A DNA stretch of 64,000 bases from Pelomyxa schiedti (lineage: Eukaryota; Evosea; Pelobiontida; Pelomyxidae): the NCBI GenBank assembly GCA_020536535.1, contig JAHLWZ010000505.1:171027-235026 (forward strand), written 5' to 3'. Numbering within the stretch: position 1 is the first letter of the stretch; the number at the start of each line of letters is the position of its first letter. This document shows positions 23,787 to 37,613 of the stretch, one piece after another. The position numbers and the translations under genes are program-made. The notes below the pieces were generated by a model. The model was not told the DNA's origin. It saw nothing but the letters and a program-made list of their open reading frames with translations, and did not search any database.

Positions 23787-26700
23787 TGGCATCAACGCAG
23801 AAGAAAGGAAAAAATCCTTCTCCACTTCTGATGGCGACGATTCGCCGTGACAAAGTCGTCGACCTTTGTGGCGAATGGAAAGTGTCTTTGGCCAGTGCAG
23901 CCTCGGCAACTACGACGACAACGGCGGCGAGTGTGCTCAGAGAGGACCGCCTGCCCTGCGTTGGGGTTGTGCCTGGGGACTTGTTCACGGACTTGATTAT
24001 GGGTGGGGCCCTGCCGTGCGACCCCGGGCAGGGACAGCAGGAGGAGCAACTGCTGGACCAGGTGTCGAACAGGGCGTGGCTGTATTGTCGAGATTTCACC
24101 ATTGTGGGTTGCTCCGTTCTATTCCCAGATTCTTGTTGATCCTTTCGAACGGGGGTGGAATTAGTATTATGTTTGTGAATGTTAATAGTTGTTGGAGAGC
24201 ATACATCTAACTCTTTGTCTTCTTTTTTTCTCCTGTGGCCTCTGGTTTAGAGTGCAGACGATATTGAAAGTGCAACCAAGATTTCGTTGGTTTGTGAAGG
24301 TCTTGACACTCTAGCTCAAGTAGAGATCAACGAAGTTGTGGTTGGGAAGTCATGCAATATGTTCACCCGTAAAGTATTCGATATTCCGAAGCACTTACTA
24401 CTCTCTGCACCTGCTGCAGTGAATGGGCACTTGGGATGTCACATCAGAATTACATTTTCCTCGTCCTCTGAATACTGCAACAATGCCGCTCGAGAGACTG
24501 AAAGCCAAGGCCGTGAGCTAGCTGCCTGGAACTACTGTCCTCACCTAAAATTAAGAGGCAGAATGCACCTCAGGAAGGCGGGATGTCACTTTGGATGGGT
24601 GTGCATCAGACTTTTTCTTTTTTTTTTTTGTAGCACATCGCCTTTACTCACTCCCACTAAAGGACTGGTAATTTCCCGCGTTCTATCTTGCTTTAACTGT
24701 CACCCAGGGGCCCTGCTTTCCCCACTTGTGGGATATACCGCCCAATATACTTGGTACTCCAATCTGGGCCACGGATAGAATATGTCCGAGCAATGCAGAT
24801 TGATTGTGCACCACCAATAATCACAGAACCGTTTTATTGTGAGATGCCAGTTTCTGTCCAGATATCATCACCTACAAAATTCCCCTCCATGGATTTATCG
24901 TATTTATCCCCTTTTCTATTATTCTTTTAACTTACTTTGGTACAGTGTTAGTGTTACATCCAAAGAATCAAACCACTCTATCTGCACTTGGCATGAGACA
25001 AAATCCATTCCATCACCTGGTTCCTGTTGCTTTGACCTTATATTACAAATGCATCTGTCTGCTGATGATATTTGGTGGCCCCGGGGGTATCAATCAATGA
25101 ACCCAAGTTGCTGAGTTCACACTTAACAGAATGGGAAAACAAACTTTACTGAAGCTTGAGGTTACATTGGTCCATGAAGGAACTTTGATCTCGCAAGTTT
25201 CCCAACATATAGGAGCCCGTCATATTCAGTTTCTTTTCAATCGAAACTCTGAAGCTCCCGGGGCCATAAACTTTGTTGTTAACGGAATTCCTCTATTTAT
25301 CAAAGTGTGAGCACCCAGAGGCGATACATATCAACATTATTTACAGGGAGCTGATTGGATTCCAATGGATTTATTTCCTGGAAGAATAACTAAAGAAAAA
25401 GAATTACTTGCCCTTAAAGCTGCTGCCCAAGTGAATATGAATATGGTTTACACCACCCCAATTACGTTGTATCTCTTAGTTTTCATCAGATAAGGGTTTG
25501 GGGGGGTGGAGTTTATGAGACAGATTCCTTCTACTCGCTATGTGACCAACTTGGGCTTCTAGTTTGGCAGGTTTCACTAAGCATGCTTTTAACGTTTCTG
25601 ACCTTCTAAGGATTTTATGTTCTCTTGTTCCTGTTATCCTGCATCTGATGATTTCTTGCAAAACGTTTCAGAAGGTTCCTTCTTTCAAAAATTACTTCAT
25701 TCCCATTTATTTCCTCTCTAGAAGTGCAGCATCAACTTTGCCGACTGTGTTCTCACCCTTGTATAGCCATTTGGTGAGATTTTTTTTTTCACCAATGATA
25801 TGAAGTTAAGTGTTGCAAGGTGTGGAAATAACGAATGCGAGGAAGGAATGCCCTTTGATATGGGCTGGAAGCTTTTTTATAAAACGGACTATGAGAGACT
25901 TTTCCGTGATACGGTATCGGTTCACTATGAATGCTAAGCAATGTAAACATCAAGTGGTCTACCTCAGATTTGGCCACTAGTACAAAGATACGACCCATCC
26001 AGGACTTACTGGCGTAGTTCACCGTGCAGAGGCACCCTTGATGGTCCTTTTGATGACAAGGGTAGAAATTTATCTTCGAGATTGATTTCTAAGATGGAAA
26101 AACCAAAAAGCTGGCTGTTTGGATGTTGGAGATAGTCATGTTTGGGCTGTGTGGCATGGAAGTATTGATTACTATAGATATCTCACACTTAAGCCGAGAT
26201 TTTGTAATGAATTTGGCTTTCAGTCTTTACCTTTCACAGTTTTTTTCCCAAAAGTGTCTTGCAACTGTAAGGCTCAGGTACATACAGATACTTGATGGAT
26301 GCGTCTCAACTTATGGCCTTGAAGCTGCAGAAGTTGTCCAACGACAGCGCTCTGCAAACGGAAACAAGAAAATGCGAAATGCCATTACATCGATGTTTGG
26401 CGTGATAAAGCCGGGATCTCCAAAGGTTTCTTGCCAAATAGTTACCCTAAATTTACCCCCCTTCAGAAAGTTTTTGAAATGGAAATCTTTCACACACAAC
26501 TGTACCAGGCTTTTGCTATGAAAACAGCCGTGGAACACATGAGAAGATTGACAGGTTATTGCACCGGCATTCTCTACTGGCAGCTCAATGATGTGCATAG
26601 TCCACCTTTTTGTTGCAGGTTTCACTCTTATATTATCTGCAGATATGGGTAGGCCCTTCATGGTCTTCCTTAGAGTATGACTGCCGGTTTAAAGTTTCCC

Positions 26701-27569
26701 ACTACTGGGCACAGAACTTTTATGCACCTATTTTGGTATTCCCTTGAAAAAAAAAAAAAAACATTACCTTGTAACCTCCCTTTTTCTTTCCAGACATCAT
26801 GCACTTATAGGGACAATATTGTGGATTTCTGGCTCTCTTATGATGGCAACAATCAACTTAGCGGAACATTTGAAGCTAGTGTGGTTCAAACTAAGGACTG
26901 CTCAAGGTTCCTGTCTCTTTCACGACCCGCCGTTGTCAATCCCATGTCAAGCTCCTCGATTCTCCAGCTTACCCTAGTGTGTACTTTTTGAACCCTTCTT
27001 CATTCTCAATTGAACCACTCTCCTCCCCTCACTTATGCCATTCTTCGGCATTCTCACTCTCTGGCCCTCTTTCTTACCCGACCCGTCACAAACAGCCACC
27101 CCTGCCGGAGGATTCCGTGATAGTGTTTTCGTTCCGCGTTGACAGTCCCAAGTCCACAACTGCCGTCCCCCATTTTTACCCTTCAAGTGGCGCAACGTGG
27201 TCCAGCAACATCCTATTCCTGAAATCACTCAAGGACTACCAGCTTTCTGACCCCAAACTCTCCCCTGTGGTATGTGCTTGATTTGAATATTACATAGACT
27301 CACACACATCACATATTCTGCCCATGGGCAAAAACATAACATTCAAAACACAGGTCAATGCTGAGACCCACACCGTGCATCTTGAGACTGCAACATTTAC
27401 TCCTTTTGTGTGGCTGTGTGTGCCTGGTGTCACTGTGCCATTCACTGCCAATGGGTTCACGCTTGTACCTCCACATTCTGGAGTGGCGTCTGTTGACATT
27501 GGCCTCACGGAACCTCAGGATTGTCTGTCTGGCCTGTCCTTGCTTACATTGTTTGATACAGTACCTTAA
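23786..27569 (+). CDS. Beta-mannosidase, glycoside hydrolase family 2
   Basis: Removes non-reducing beta-linked mannose, usually the last step of N-glycan breakdown. About 17 short introns are needed. Recognisable blocks in order: [29 protein letters not shown]-like [66 protein letters not shown] (acid/base Glu), [37 protein letters not shown] (nucleophile Glu), [31 protein letters not shown] and a final PFVWLCVPG. The N-terminus (MASTQKKGK) has no signal peptide, unlike lysosomal enzymes; a second Met at 23831 is an alternative start. The expected Asp before the GPCFPT block is absent. The 3' end is 35 bases from the convergent SEH1 gene. Confidence 0.85.
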
Positions 27570-27604
27570 GTGGGAAAAAGAGAAACTACGTCATAGGGGA
27601 TGTG

Positions 27605-29022
27605 TTACTTTCTATAAATTGCACGCAGGCCCCATTCCCCTGCCCCTCCTCTGTCTTTCCACAGGGTGACGGTTCCGTCAATGTGTGAGGCTAACAGCAT
27701 GTCACCGCTGTCATTCCACTCCAACCCAGTTACCTTTTCCAGGTTATCAAATTACAAAGTTGGAGCATACTTCAGTCAGTTCGGCCTCAGTGCTCAGTGG
27801 TTCTGATTCAGCCGTATAGTTCTTTTCTGTTGTTACGGTAAGATTCCAAAGTGTGACTGCCGCCTCTCCTCTTGATGCCACTGCAACAATATGATGGTGT
27901 CTGGTAAAAGGGATATTGAGAATATGGATTTTTAAAGTAGTCATTACCTGACAATAAATGGGGACCAGGCAACATCGTTAGTGCCGTCTGGTCCTGACTC
28001 TAATTCAAGAGCAATGTGCCATCTCAAATCTTCTGGTTTGTAGGTGACAACCTAAATACTGATTGGGGAATGACACCTTTAACCAATAAACAACCTTGAC
28101 AATGCCGGATGAAGTACCAAGAAATAGTGTTGGAGGATCTGTTTCACACGGATTCCATGATAAACTTGTACAAGCTGCACCACGTATAACTTCAAATTCA
28201 TCCTTAATGGGTCAACACAGGAAAGTTATCACGAGATTATATACAGTCAATTCCCACTCTAATTCCTGATGTTCCCGCAGTTTGAATTTTCTAATTTCGG
28301 GAGCACGGTAAATTCTCAGATACCCATCAGCAGAACATGTAGCCTGAGAACTGTGAGTCATGCACGAGGTGCGTTGTACTCACTAATTGCAACCCGAGGT
28401 GTGGAGGAGCAAATTTGATGTCAGTGACTGCATCCGTAGCATCATCAAATACTATATTGTCCCATCTCGTTTTCCCTGTTGATTCATCATGCGACTCTTC
28501 CCAAACCACAGCGCAGTTAGAGCCACATGTTGCCAATAGATCTCCAAAAACAGGGTGCCCCCATCGTGCTGATAACATGTAAGTGTGTGGAAAGCAACTT
28601 GAGAAGAGTAGAATTAAAGTTGGGAAAGAGAAGAGAGAAGAGACGTGGGGGATAACCACGTCGTTTAACTGACCCTTCCATGCACCATGTTCATCCTAAC
28701 AAGAAGAAAAGTGAAATAAGGAAAAAAAAAAAGGCACGAGCATGTTATCAACAAAGTGTGGTATGACGCACCTTCCAAGATGACTGCAAAAGCCAGTCTA
28801 CATCACCCCCCGATGCACTTTCTGTCCTCTTCCATACATTGATTACGCTAGATCCTGACACAGTCACCACCCTATCGCTCCCCAGGGCCTTGCACACATC
28901 CTGCGTTGTTGCGTTTTTTTATTGGTTTTTAGCAAAAGGCTCTTGTGGCAGTTTGACATATTGGAAGGCAGGGAACTAACGACAATGTTGTCGCCCGTGT
29001 TGAGCACACATGTCGGGTCCAT
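27605..29022 (-). CDS. SEH1: SEH1-like WD40 nucleoporin
   Basis: A beta-propeller subunit of the nuclear-pore Y complex and of GATOR2-type complexes. Exons joined on the minus strand give MDPTCVLNTGDNI, DVCKALGSDRVVTV, then ARWGHPVFGDLLATCGSN, AVTDIKFAPPHLGLQL, ATCSADGYLRIYRAPEI, TSLSWNPCETDPP, NDVAWSPFI, and a last blade LEWNDSGDMLLASHIDGTV ending AIYRK-stop. The HP-FG, VTD-KFAPKH-GL and ATCSADG-RIY blocks are diagnostic for SEH1 rather than SEC13. Splicing of the first blade is uncertain: an intron starting GTCGTTAG after the Ile gives the best match. Length is near that of known SEH1 proteins. Confidence 0.85.
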
Positions 29023-29239
29023 TTGGAACGAAAAAGAAAGGATAGAATAGAACAAGAAGGACTTTAGACTGATTAGGAGAAGGAAATTCTTATTCCTGCG
29101 CGAAATCGTTTGTACGAGAAACAGTACCTAGTAGTACAGCTTGGAGTCATTATGAAGAGGAGCCTCTAGGTGAGGATGGGGGTGTTACTCTCCTAAACCT
29201 ATTTACGGCTTTTGTGGCGTTGATGGCCATCTATGAAAT

Positions 29240-30941
29240 TCATTTAAAATGAAGTGCCGACGTGGGAGAATGATAGTCGCAAACCTTCCAGCGCCGAGCT
29301 GCATTAAATTTACGAAGTTCCACAAGAGTTCTCTCCAAGTTAAGATCCGGGTTGGGTTCCTGTGATGCAATATGAGCGAAAAAAACGAGATACTACAAAT
29401 GACACACAGTCATCCAGGGATGGTTCATAATTTGGGTTATTGTATATCTACTGGAAGGATCGAGTACAAGTATTTTGGAGAGTAAGTCTTTAGATTCCTA
29501 TCTTGAGTGAGTACGTCGACCGAGTACGGCTCGTGTTTGCAGTACTTACAGGGCTGAGGTATGGAAAGTCCAAAGAATACTTTCCAGATAGTGTCATATC
29601 ATAGGACTTGCTGAGATCATCATGATAGAAAGGAGTGGAGCCAGTTAATCTCAATTTATTTTAGAATTAGAGGGCGTTTTTATTTTGGCGATTGTTTTGT
29701 GCACTGCAAATCTGTGTACATACAGAATATACATGATAACTGTTGGATGGAGTGAATTTTAAATTACAAATAAAGAGAGAATACCGCCAGCTGACCAGAC
29801 ATCAACAGCTGCACCGTATGCTGTACCAGGGGTATCCAGGAGCTCGAGAATTTCCGGAGCTGAAAAGCTTCATTATCTTTGTTTGTTTCGAAAGATTTTT
29901 TTTACATAATATTCAACAAACCAATGTAGCCTGGCGTTCCAACAGGGTGGGACATCTTCTTGACATCATAGATTCGGCACGCAAGGCCCTACAGTATTTA
30001 AAAATAGCCTGATGAAAGGATCATGATACAAAATCCACAAGCTTCAATTTTGGAGTTTCAGATTTATCTGATAAAAGCAAATTTTCAGGCTAAATGAAGT
30101 TGGGCTCAAATATAAAACCAGTTGATGTGGATACCTTGAGATCTCTGTGGCAGATTCCACTTTCATGGAGGTGCTAGTATTGTGTTTAACTTGGTAACGA
30201 GAAGTAATTTTCCACCTGCAAAGCAGTCACTAACTGATACATAACAGTCTTGGCATCGTGCTCAGAAAACCGTGTTCTCCCAACGATTTGGTCAAATAAC
30301 TCCCCTTTTAAGTGAGGTATGAGTCTCGATGTTGGATTGAATCCTTTCATTGTACCTCCAAATACTCTAAGGGTCAATTGTTAATACACAAATTAAGAAA
30401 CGAAGGCTAGTACAGTTCTTGAACTATGTAATAGTTTTCAGGAGAATCAAACACTTCTTTCAGAAGAACCACTGCACTGGGTTAAAAGAAAACAATGAGT
30501 TAGGAATATAATGCATGCCATTTGGGTGGCACAAAGTAGACCAGCACTTGAGCTCGTTTAACAGTGATTCAAACTTCTCACTGGAAGATAGGTGTTTGTC
30601 AGCTGATTTGTTTATTATTTTGACTGCCCAATGATCACCCGTTGCACGCTCTCCCGCCAACTTCACAACTGAGTATGTGCCTCTGTGTGGAAATTAGCAA
30701 AATAAAAAAAAAAAAAAAAAAAATGAGGGTCGTAGTGCCAATGATCGATTTTGTTTACACTTGGATTGTTAAGGTTATTTCTCTGCACTACTAGTTGGGA
30801 GGATTGTTTTTGTCACCTGCCCAGCACATCAGCAAAATCATAGTAGTCGTTTATGTTCCCAGGATTGAACTTTGGTGCGGCGGTTATGTCAGTTGGTGAC
30901 AGTTGCAGTTGAACCGTAGCTACGGCCGACGTTGTTGACAT
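29240..30941 (-). CDS. CaMK-like serine/threonine protein kinase
   Basis: The N-terminus MSTTSAVATVQLQLSP leads into DFADVLGR, spliced to GTYSVVKLAGERATGDHWAV with the ATP-binding Lys in AVKIINKSADKHL. Then come GELFDQIVGRTRFSEHDAKT, HESGICHRDLK (catalytic loop), PENLLLSDKSETPKLKLVDF with spliced DFG, GTPGYI, APEILELLDTP, VDVWSAG, LLSKILVLDPSSRYTITQ and HPWM. The last exon EPNPDLNLERTLVELRKFNA followed by ARRWK resembles the autoinhibitory/calmodulin-binding helix of CaM kinases. At least eight introns of about 45-60 nt. A cytosolic Ca2+/calmodulin-responsive kinase is the likely role. An in-frame Met upstream (about 31116) exists, but that sequence looks like 5' UTR. Confidence 0.8.
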
Positions 30942-31193
30942 TTCATCCACCAAACCACCGCAATCGCGCCAAGGAGGAAAAGAAAAAAATATAAAAACCC
31001 GTTCAAACGACGTGCAGATTTTTCGCCGGCGTCTTTTTTTGGCTCGTGGGACTTGTTGGGACTGTAAACAAGTACCAGCCACACAACCAGGAGAAGAAAC
31101 ATCCCCATCAAAGAACACTTGTTAAGTTTGTATAGTCAGTGTGTTGGTGATTAGTGAGGATTGGGAATGGGGATTATTCTGGGGGTGGGTTCA

Positions 31194-33486
<2,293 letters not shown>

Positions 33487-33647
33487 CGTGTGTTTGTTGA
33501 TGTTTTTTTTTTTTTTGTTCTTGTGCGTTACGATCGGGTTAAACGGCGTTACTAAAAGGCGGGAGATCAACGAGAAAATGCGATGAAAGGGCGTTGGTCC
33601 CTCTCTGATTTGGGCAGGTATTGTTGACAGTAATTATGAGGGGAGAA

Positions 33648-34632
33648 TTAGAAGCCGGAATCGCAAACGGTTTCCATGACACTCAGTATTCTCATCATGT
33701 CGTTGTTGGCAGCCCTGAGGTGCTTGGATGCTTCCTGTTGCATTTAATGGTGAGAACCCGGATCCAGCATAAAGGGAGGGGAGTGTGTAGTGTGTATTAC
33801 TTGGGTGGAGGCCAATGAAGAGCATAGCTGAGTGAAGGTACGGGACAGCTCCTTCACTGTTGTTTGATGAACTTGGAGCCATTTACTTGCAAGTATTCGT
33901 CTTGCGTCTTCATTTCTCGTACCTGTTTGCAGGAATGTTTGGCATTCATAAGATAACTAAGATGTAGGTTACGCAGTCTTTTTTCAGGCTCTCTATCCAG
34001 AAGCACCCATAAAAATGGACACGGTGAGGGAAGTGGGACAAAAATAAAATGCACTTACGATAAGCTGCTAATAGGTACAGATGGAACTTGCGCTACCTGG
34101 GGTTGTGCTGGTTCCGCCTAGTGAAGTAAGACAAAGAGGCAGGAAATGCGATTCTACAGATTCGCATTCGTGAAGGAAACAGCAGTGCTAACCTTAATAT
34201 TAGAACTGTGAGAGCTGTGAGAACTTTGGGAACTGTGATCATCACTGTCACTCTCAGGGTCTTCCCCTTGTAAAACAGTGCTCCCAGTAGCGTTCGTTTG
34301 CACGGAAGCACTCTCACCTCCAGCCTCCGTGACACCTTCTTCCTCACATTCTTCTCCTTCAACAACGGTGGCCGCGGTCGCAGCTTTAATAACACATTAA
34401 GACAGAGTGTGATTGGATTAAACTAATAAATGCAAATAACTGGTACCAGGGTTAGCAGCAGGCTCCTCTTCTTCTCCTTGAATTACAAATGTGCCACTGG
34501 GGTCACCTGACGTGGGAATAAACACAGAGAAAGAAATAACTACAAAGCAAACATTAACACCATACCTGTAGAAGCAGGTTGCGAAACCACTGGCTCTTCC
34601 TCCTCCACCTCGCCCTCTAAAACCGCAGACAT
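33648..34632 (-). CDS. Acidic protein with a C-terminal helical domain, unrecognised
   Basis: Starts MSAVLEGEVEEEEPVVSQPA; short exons repeat an acidic pattern (VIQGEEEEPAANP, VVEGEECEEEGVTEAGG, VLQGEDPESDSDD) followed by a Ser/His run. A middle exon gives PQVAQVPSVPISSL. The last exons give RNEDARRILASKWLQVHQTT, VKELSRTFTQLCSSLAST and, after a GTAATA...ACAG intron, EASKHLRAANNDMMRILSVM, ending VCDSGF-stop. The repeated VxxGEE exons suggest internal exon duplication. The helical end resembles small coiled-coil subunits of trafficking complexes in general character only; no family is assigned. Divergent from the next gene, with 228 bases between starts. Confidence 0.55.
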
Positions 34633-34860
34633 TATTCCTTTAAAGTTGATCAAGATCTTGCATGGACGGCGCCTGCTCCTGCAGCATGGAAGGACTTTGC
34701 TGAAAAAGTGGTGCAATTAACCAAGCATTATTCAGGTGTCAAGCTGTCAATGTGTCAAACCTGCCAATGCGCCAAATCGAAAGTCTCGCGTTCGAGAAGC
34801 CCGGCATTTCAATAAAATACAAATCTCGTAGACTACGCTTTTTGCCATCGCCGAGCGTGG

Positions 34861-37374
34861 ATGGCGAATGTCACGTTTCGGGTGCGTGGTGCCGCAAAGG
34901 AGATCGAATCTGTCCTGGTCATTGGATCTTGTGATTGTCTAGGTTATCTTCGTGTTTGGCGTTGTTGTGGGTTTGTTTTTTTTTACGTCGCCGCACAGGC
35001 CTATGGCGACTGGAAGCGGCACCGAAATGCACGCACGACGAAGTGCCTGATGCGGACGGCTGTTTTACGTGGACTACGAATGTCTCGATGGAACAGGGCA
35101 TAAATTTCTCCTACAAATATGTAAAGTTTCGATGTTACGTATCTCGCATAAGAATCCCTTCATTTTCTTACTGAATTGTTTAACATTGAAGCTTGTTGCA
35201 ACACCTAGTGGGCTTGAGTGCGACAAGTGGCCTCGTTTGGGCATCCTATCGAGCACCAACACACTCATTGACGATGGTTTGCTTGCTTTACGCAGGTCTT
35301 CAACGAAAGCTATGGTGCATCACCGCATGACAGATTGGAAATGCCTCAGTTCAGGAACACTGGTAGCCAACTAAATTAATCTCACCAGGAGAACTCACTC
35401 AAAAAGCTTCGCCTTCAATTTGGAGAGGTAAACTCTCCCTTGAGGAAATCCACTGTGAGTCTTTTATCTAGTGATGGTTCTGGAGAAACTTCTAGCCCAT
35501 ACTCTATATGCATATCACCAGCCAAAGCTAACACTACTGTAAGTTTCCAAAACTGGTGGCACTAGCTTATTACAAATTATAAGCTTACAACATCATGGAC
35601 TGTAGCAGGGACAGCATTACTGACCTTTGAGACCAAAAATTTTTCATTCAATATCGACTTCAAGCAGCCAACTGGGTATGTAAACGGCAATGAAAACAAA
35701 AAAATGGTGACAGTAAAAAAAAAAAAAAAGTGAACTCATTGGCCGTACAGCAGTCTCCCCAGGGGCTATGGCAAAATTTGGCACGTTTATAAGTGCTATA
35801 CTGTCCCCTTCCCTCGAGCATATTGGGGTTCCAATGAGATCCATTCTCTCACGCCTTTAATTTAATTATAGGAACTTCATATACCCTACTTGTTCGTCAC
35901 ACCTTTTCAAAGCATCCCTTCTGCGCTGTCTCAAGTACCTTTAAATGTGCCATCATTATCACAGTCCTTTGTACCACCGAAACTTTCACACACTCCACAA
36001 AACCCAAGAGAGAGATTCTTTAGACCTACCTTACCAACACTGATTGGCCACAGGCATACCTTATTACTATGGGCTACATCTCATTTAAGGCAGGGGGAGT
36101 GGAGAATCGGTGCACAATTTCATTAAGGCTAATGGCTTAGTAGAGAACACTCTACTAAGTTTTCATGAAGCCTCCTTAATGGGGGCCCACTTCGTGGAAT
36201 TTGATGTGCAGGTATTTTACCTTTGGTTTCTATTGTTAATAGCCGGGACAGTTAACAAGTGACGGCATTCCAGTAGTAGTACATGATGAAGAAATTCTAG
36301 TGCCAGTTGGCAATTCTCACCCCTCACATTCTACAGCACCGCATTACATACAAACTCCTGTTTCCAAACTTTCATATTCCCATTTCAGGTTACCAATACT
36401 CATTTATCTCCCTGTATCAACATTTGCATAGTAAGCTGGTCCCCAGAATGAAAACACTTCCATCCGACACTGCACCTCCCACTCCCATACACAAATCCAA
36501 GTCACACAGTTGGCACTCCCTTCTTTCCACAGCTACTACTCAACTAAGCACCGCGTCGTCTGTAAAACCCAAATCCACAACTGCGATTACACAGCTAAAT
36601 TATGATATACCACCAGCCATTGTACCACCACATCTTTTTTGGTCACACTCAAATACTTTTCCTTCACTTCGTGAGGTTAAACGGTTTATTTATTTAAAAA
36701 TACTCTCTAATTCACACTAGTTATTTGAATTCGTTCCAAGACATGTGGGGTTTGATTTAGAAATCAAGTACCCCTGCACTCCCCAGTATGAGAAGTTTAT
36801 AGCACCACTTGACCGTAATACCTATGTTGATCACATATTAACGGTACTGCCACATCACTCTTCCTTACTAATATTTTGCCAGGTGATGTTAGAATCCGCA
36901 CATGGAAGACCCGTTTTTATTTCATCTTTTGATCCTGATGTGTGCCTTTTATGCGCATCTAAGCAAACAGCTTTCCCTGTTTTCTTCCTTACCGAAGGGG
37001 GGGAGGGAACATACGAAGACGGGAGAATGAATTCACTGGAGGCTGCCTTGAAATTATGTATTGAAGGTAGAGTCGAGTAGCGTCACATAAATCTCAACTC
37101 TGTGCCAGGAAACCTTGAAGGCATTGTTTCCGATGCCCAGGCACTGCTCAAGAACCCTACCTTTATTCAACAAGCCCACGCCTGCAACGTTTGTGTCTGC
37201 TCTTACGGCTCGGACAAGTGTGCTTCCTATACAAACCAAAAAGGAACGCCTAACATTTCCCACAGCACTGTACCAGACCAAGTTCGCGCCCAACTTGCCT
37301 CCGGCCTCGATGGGATTTGTACCGATTCCATACTGAAGATAGGTCGTTCTCTTGCACTTCCTGGCTTTGTGTAG
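34861..37374 (+). CDS. GPCPD1-like glycerophosphodiesterase with CBM20 domain
   Basis: Hydrolyses glycerophosphocholine-type diesters in the cytosol. The first exons give an N-terminal CBM20 starch-binding domain: MANVTFRVRGAAKEIESVLV, GSCDCLG spliced to LWRLEAAPKC, then TWTTNVSMEQGINFSYKY. A linker includes VFNESYGASPHDRLEMPQF. The GDPD barrel follows with IGHR, VENTLLSFHEASLMGAHF, VEFDVQ, DGIPVVVHDEEILV, GFDLEIKYP, NTYVDHILTV, RPVFISSFDPDVCLLC, KQTAFPVFFLTEGG and SGLDGICTDSI. The CBM20-GDPD order is that of GPCPD1/GDE5. A Ser/Thr/Pro-rich insertion sits in the barrel (about 36430-36600). Introns are about 45-60 nt; the end is the stop at 37374. Confidence 0.85.
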
Positions 37375-37613
37375 TTCCCAAATCACGGTGAGTGTGCCTC
37401 TCTTCAGAAAAGCTATGTCGCCCTTTCTCCTTTGTTTTTTGTGTACATTCACCCAACGCAACTGAGGAAGAAAGGAAAAAACTTAACAAAGAAGGAAGTT
37501 TTTTTCTTCTTTTCTTTAATTTTCGCAGTAACATCAAATTAGTGCGAACAAAAATAAAACACCCACACAGAGAAAGGGAAAAAAAAAAATAACCGGTTAA
37601 TATTCAACAACCA

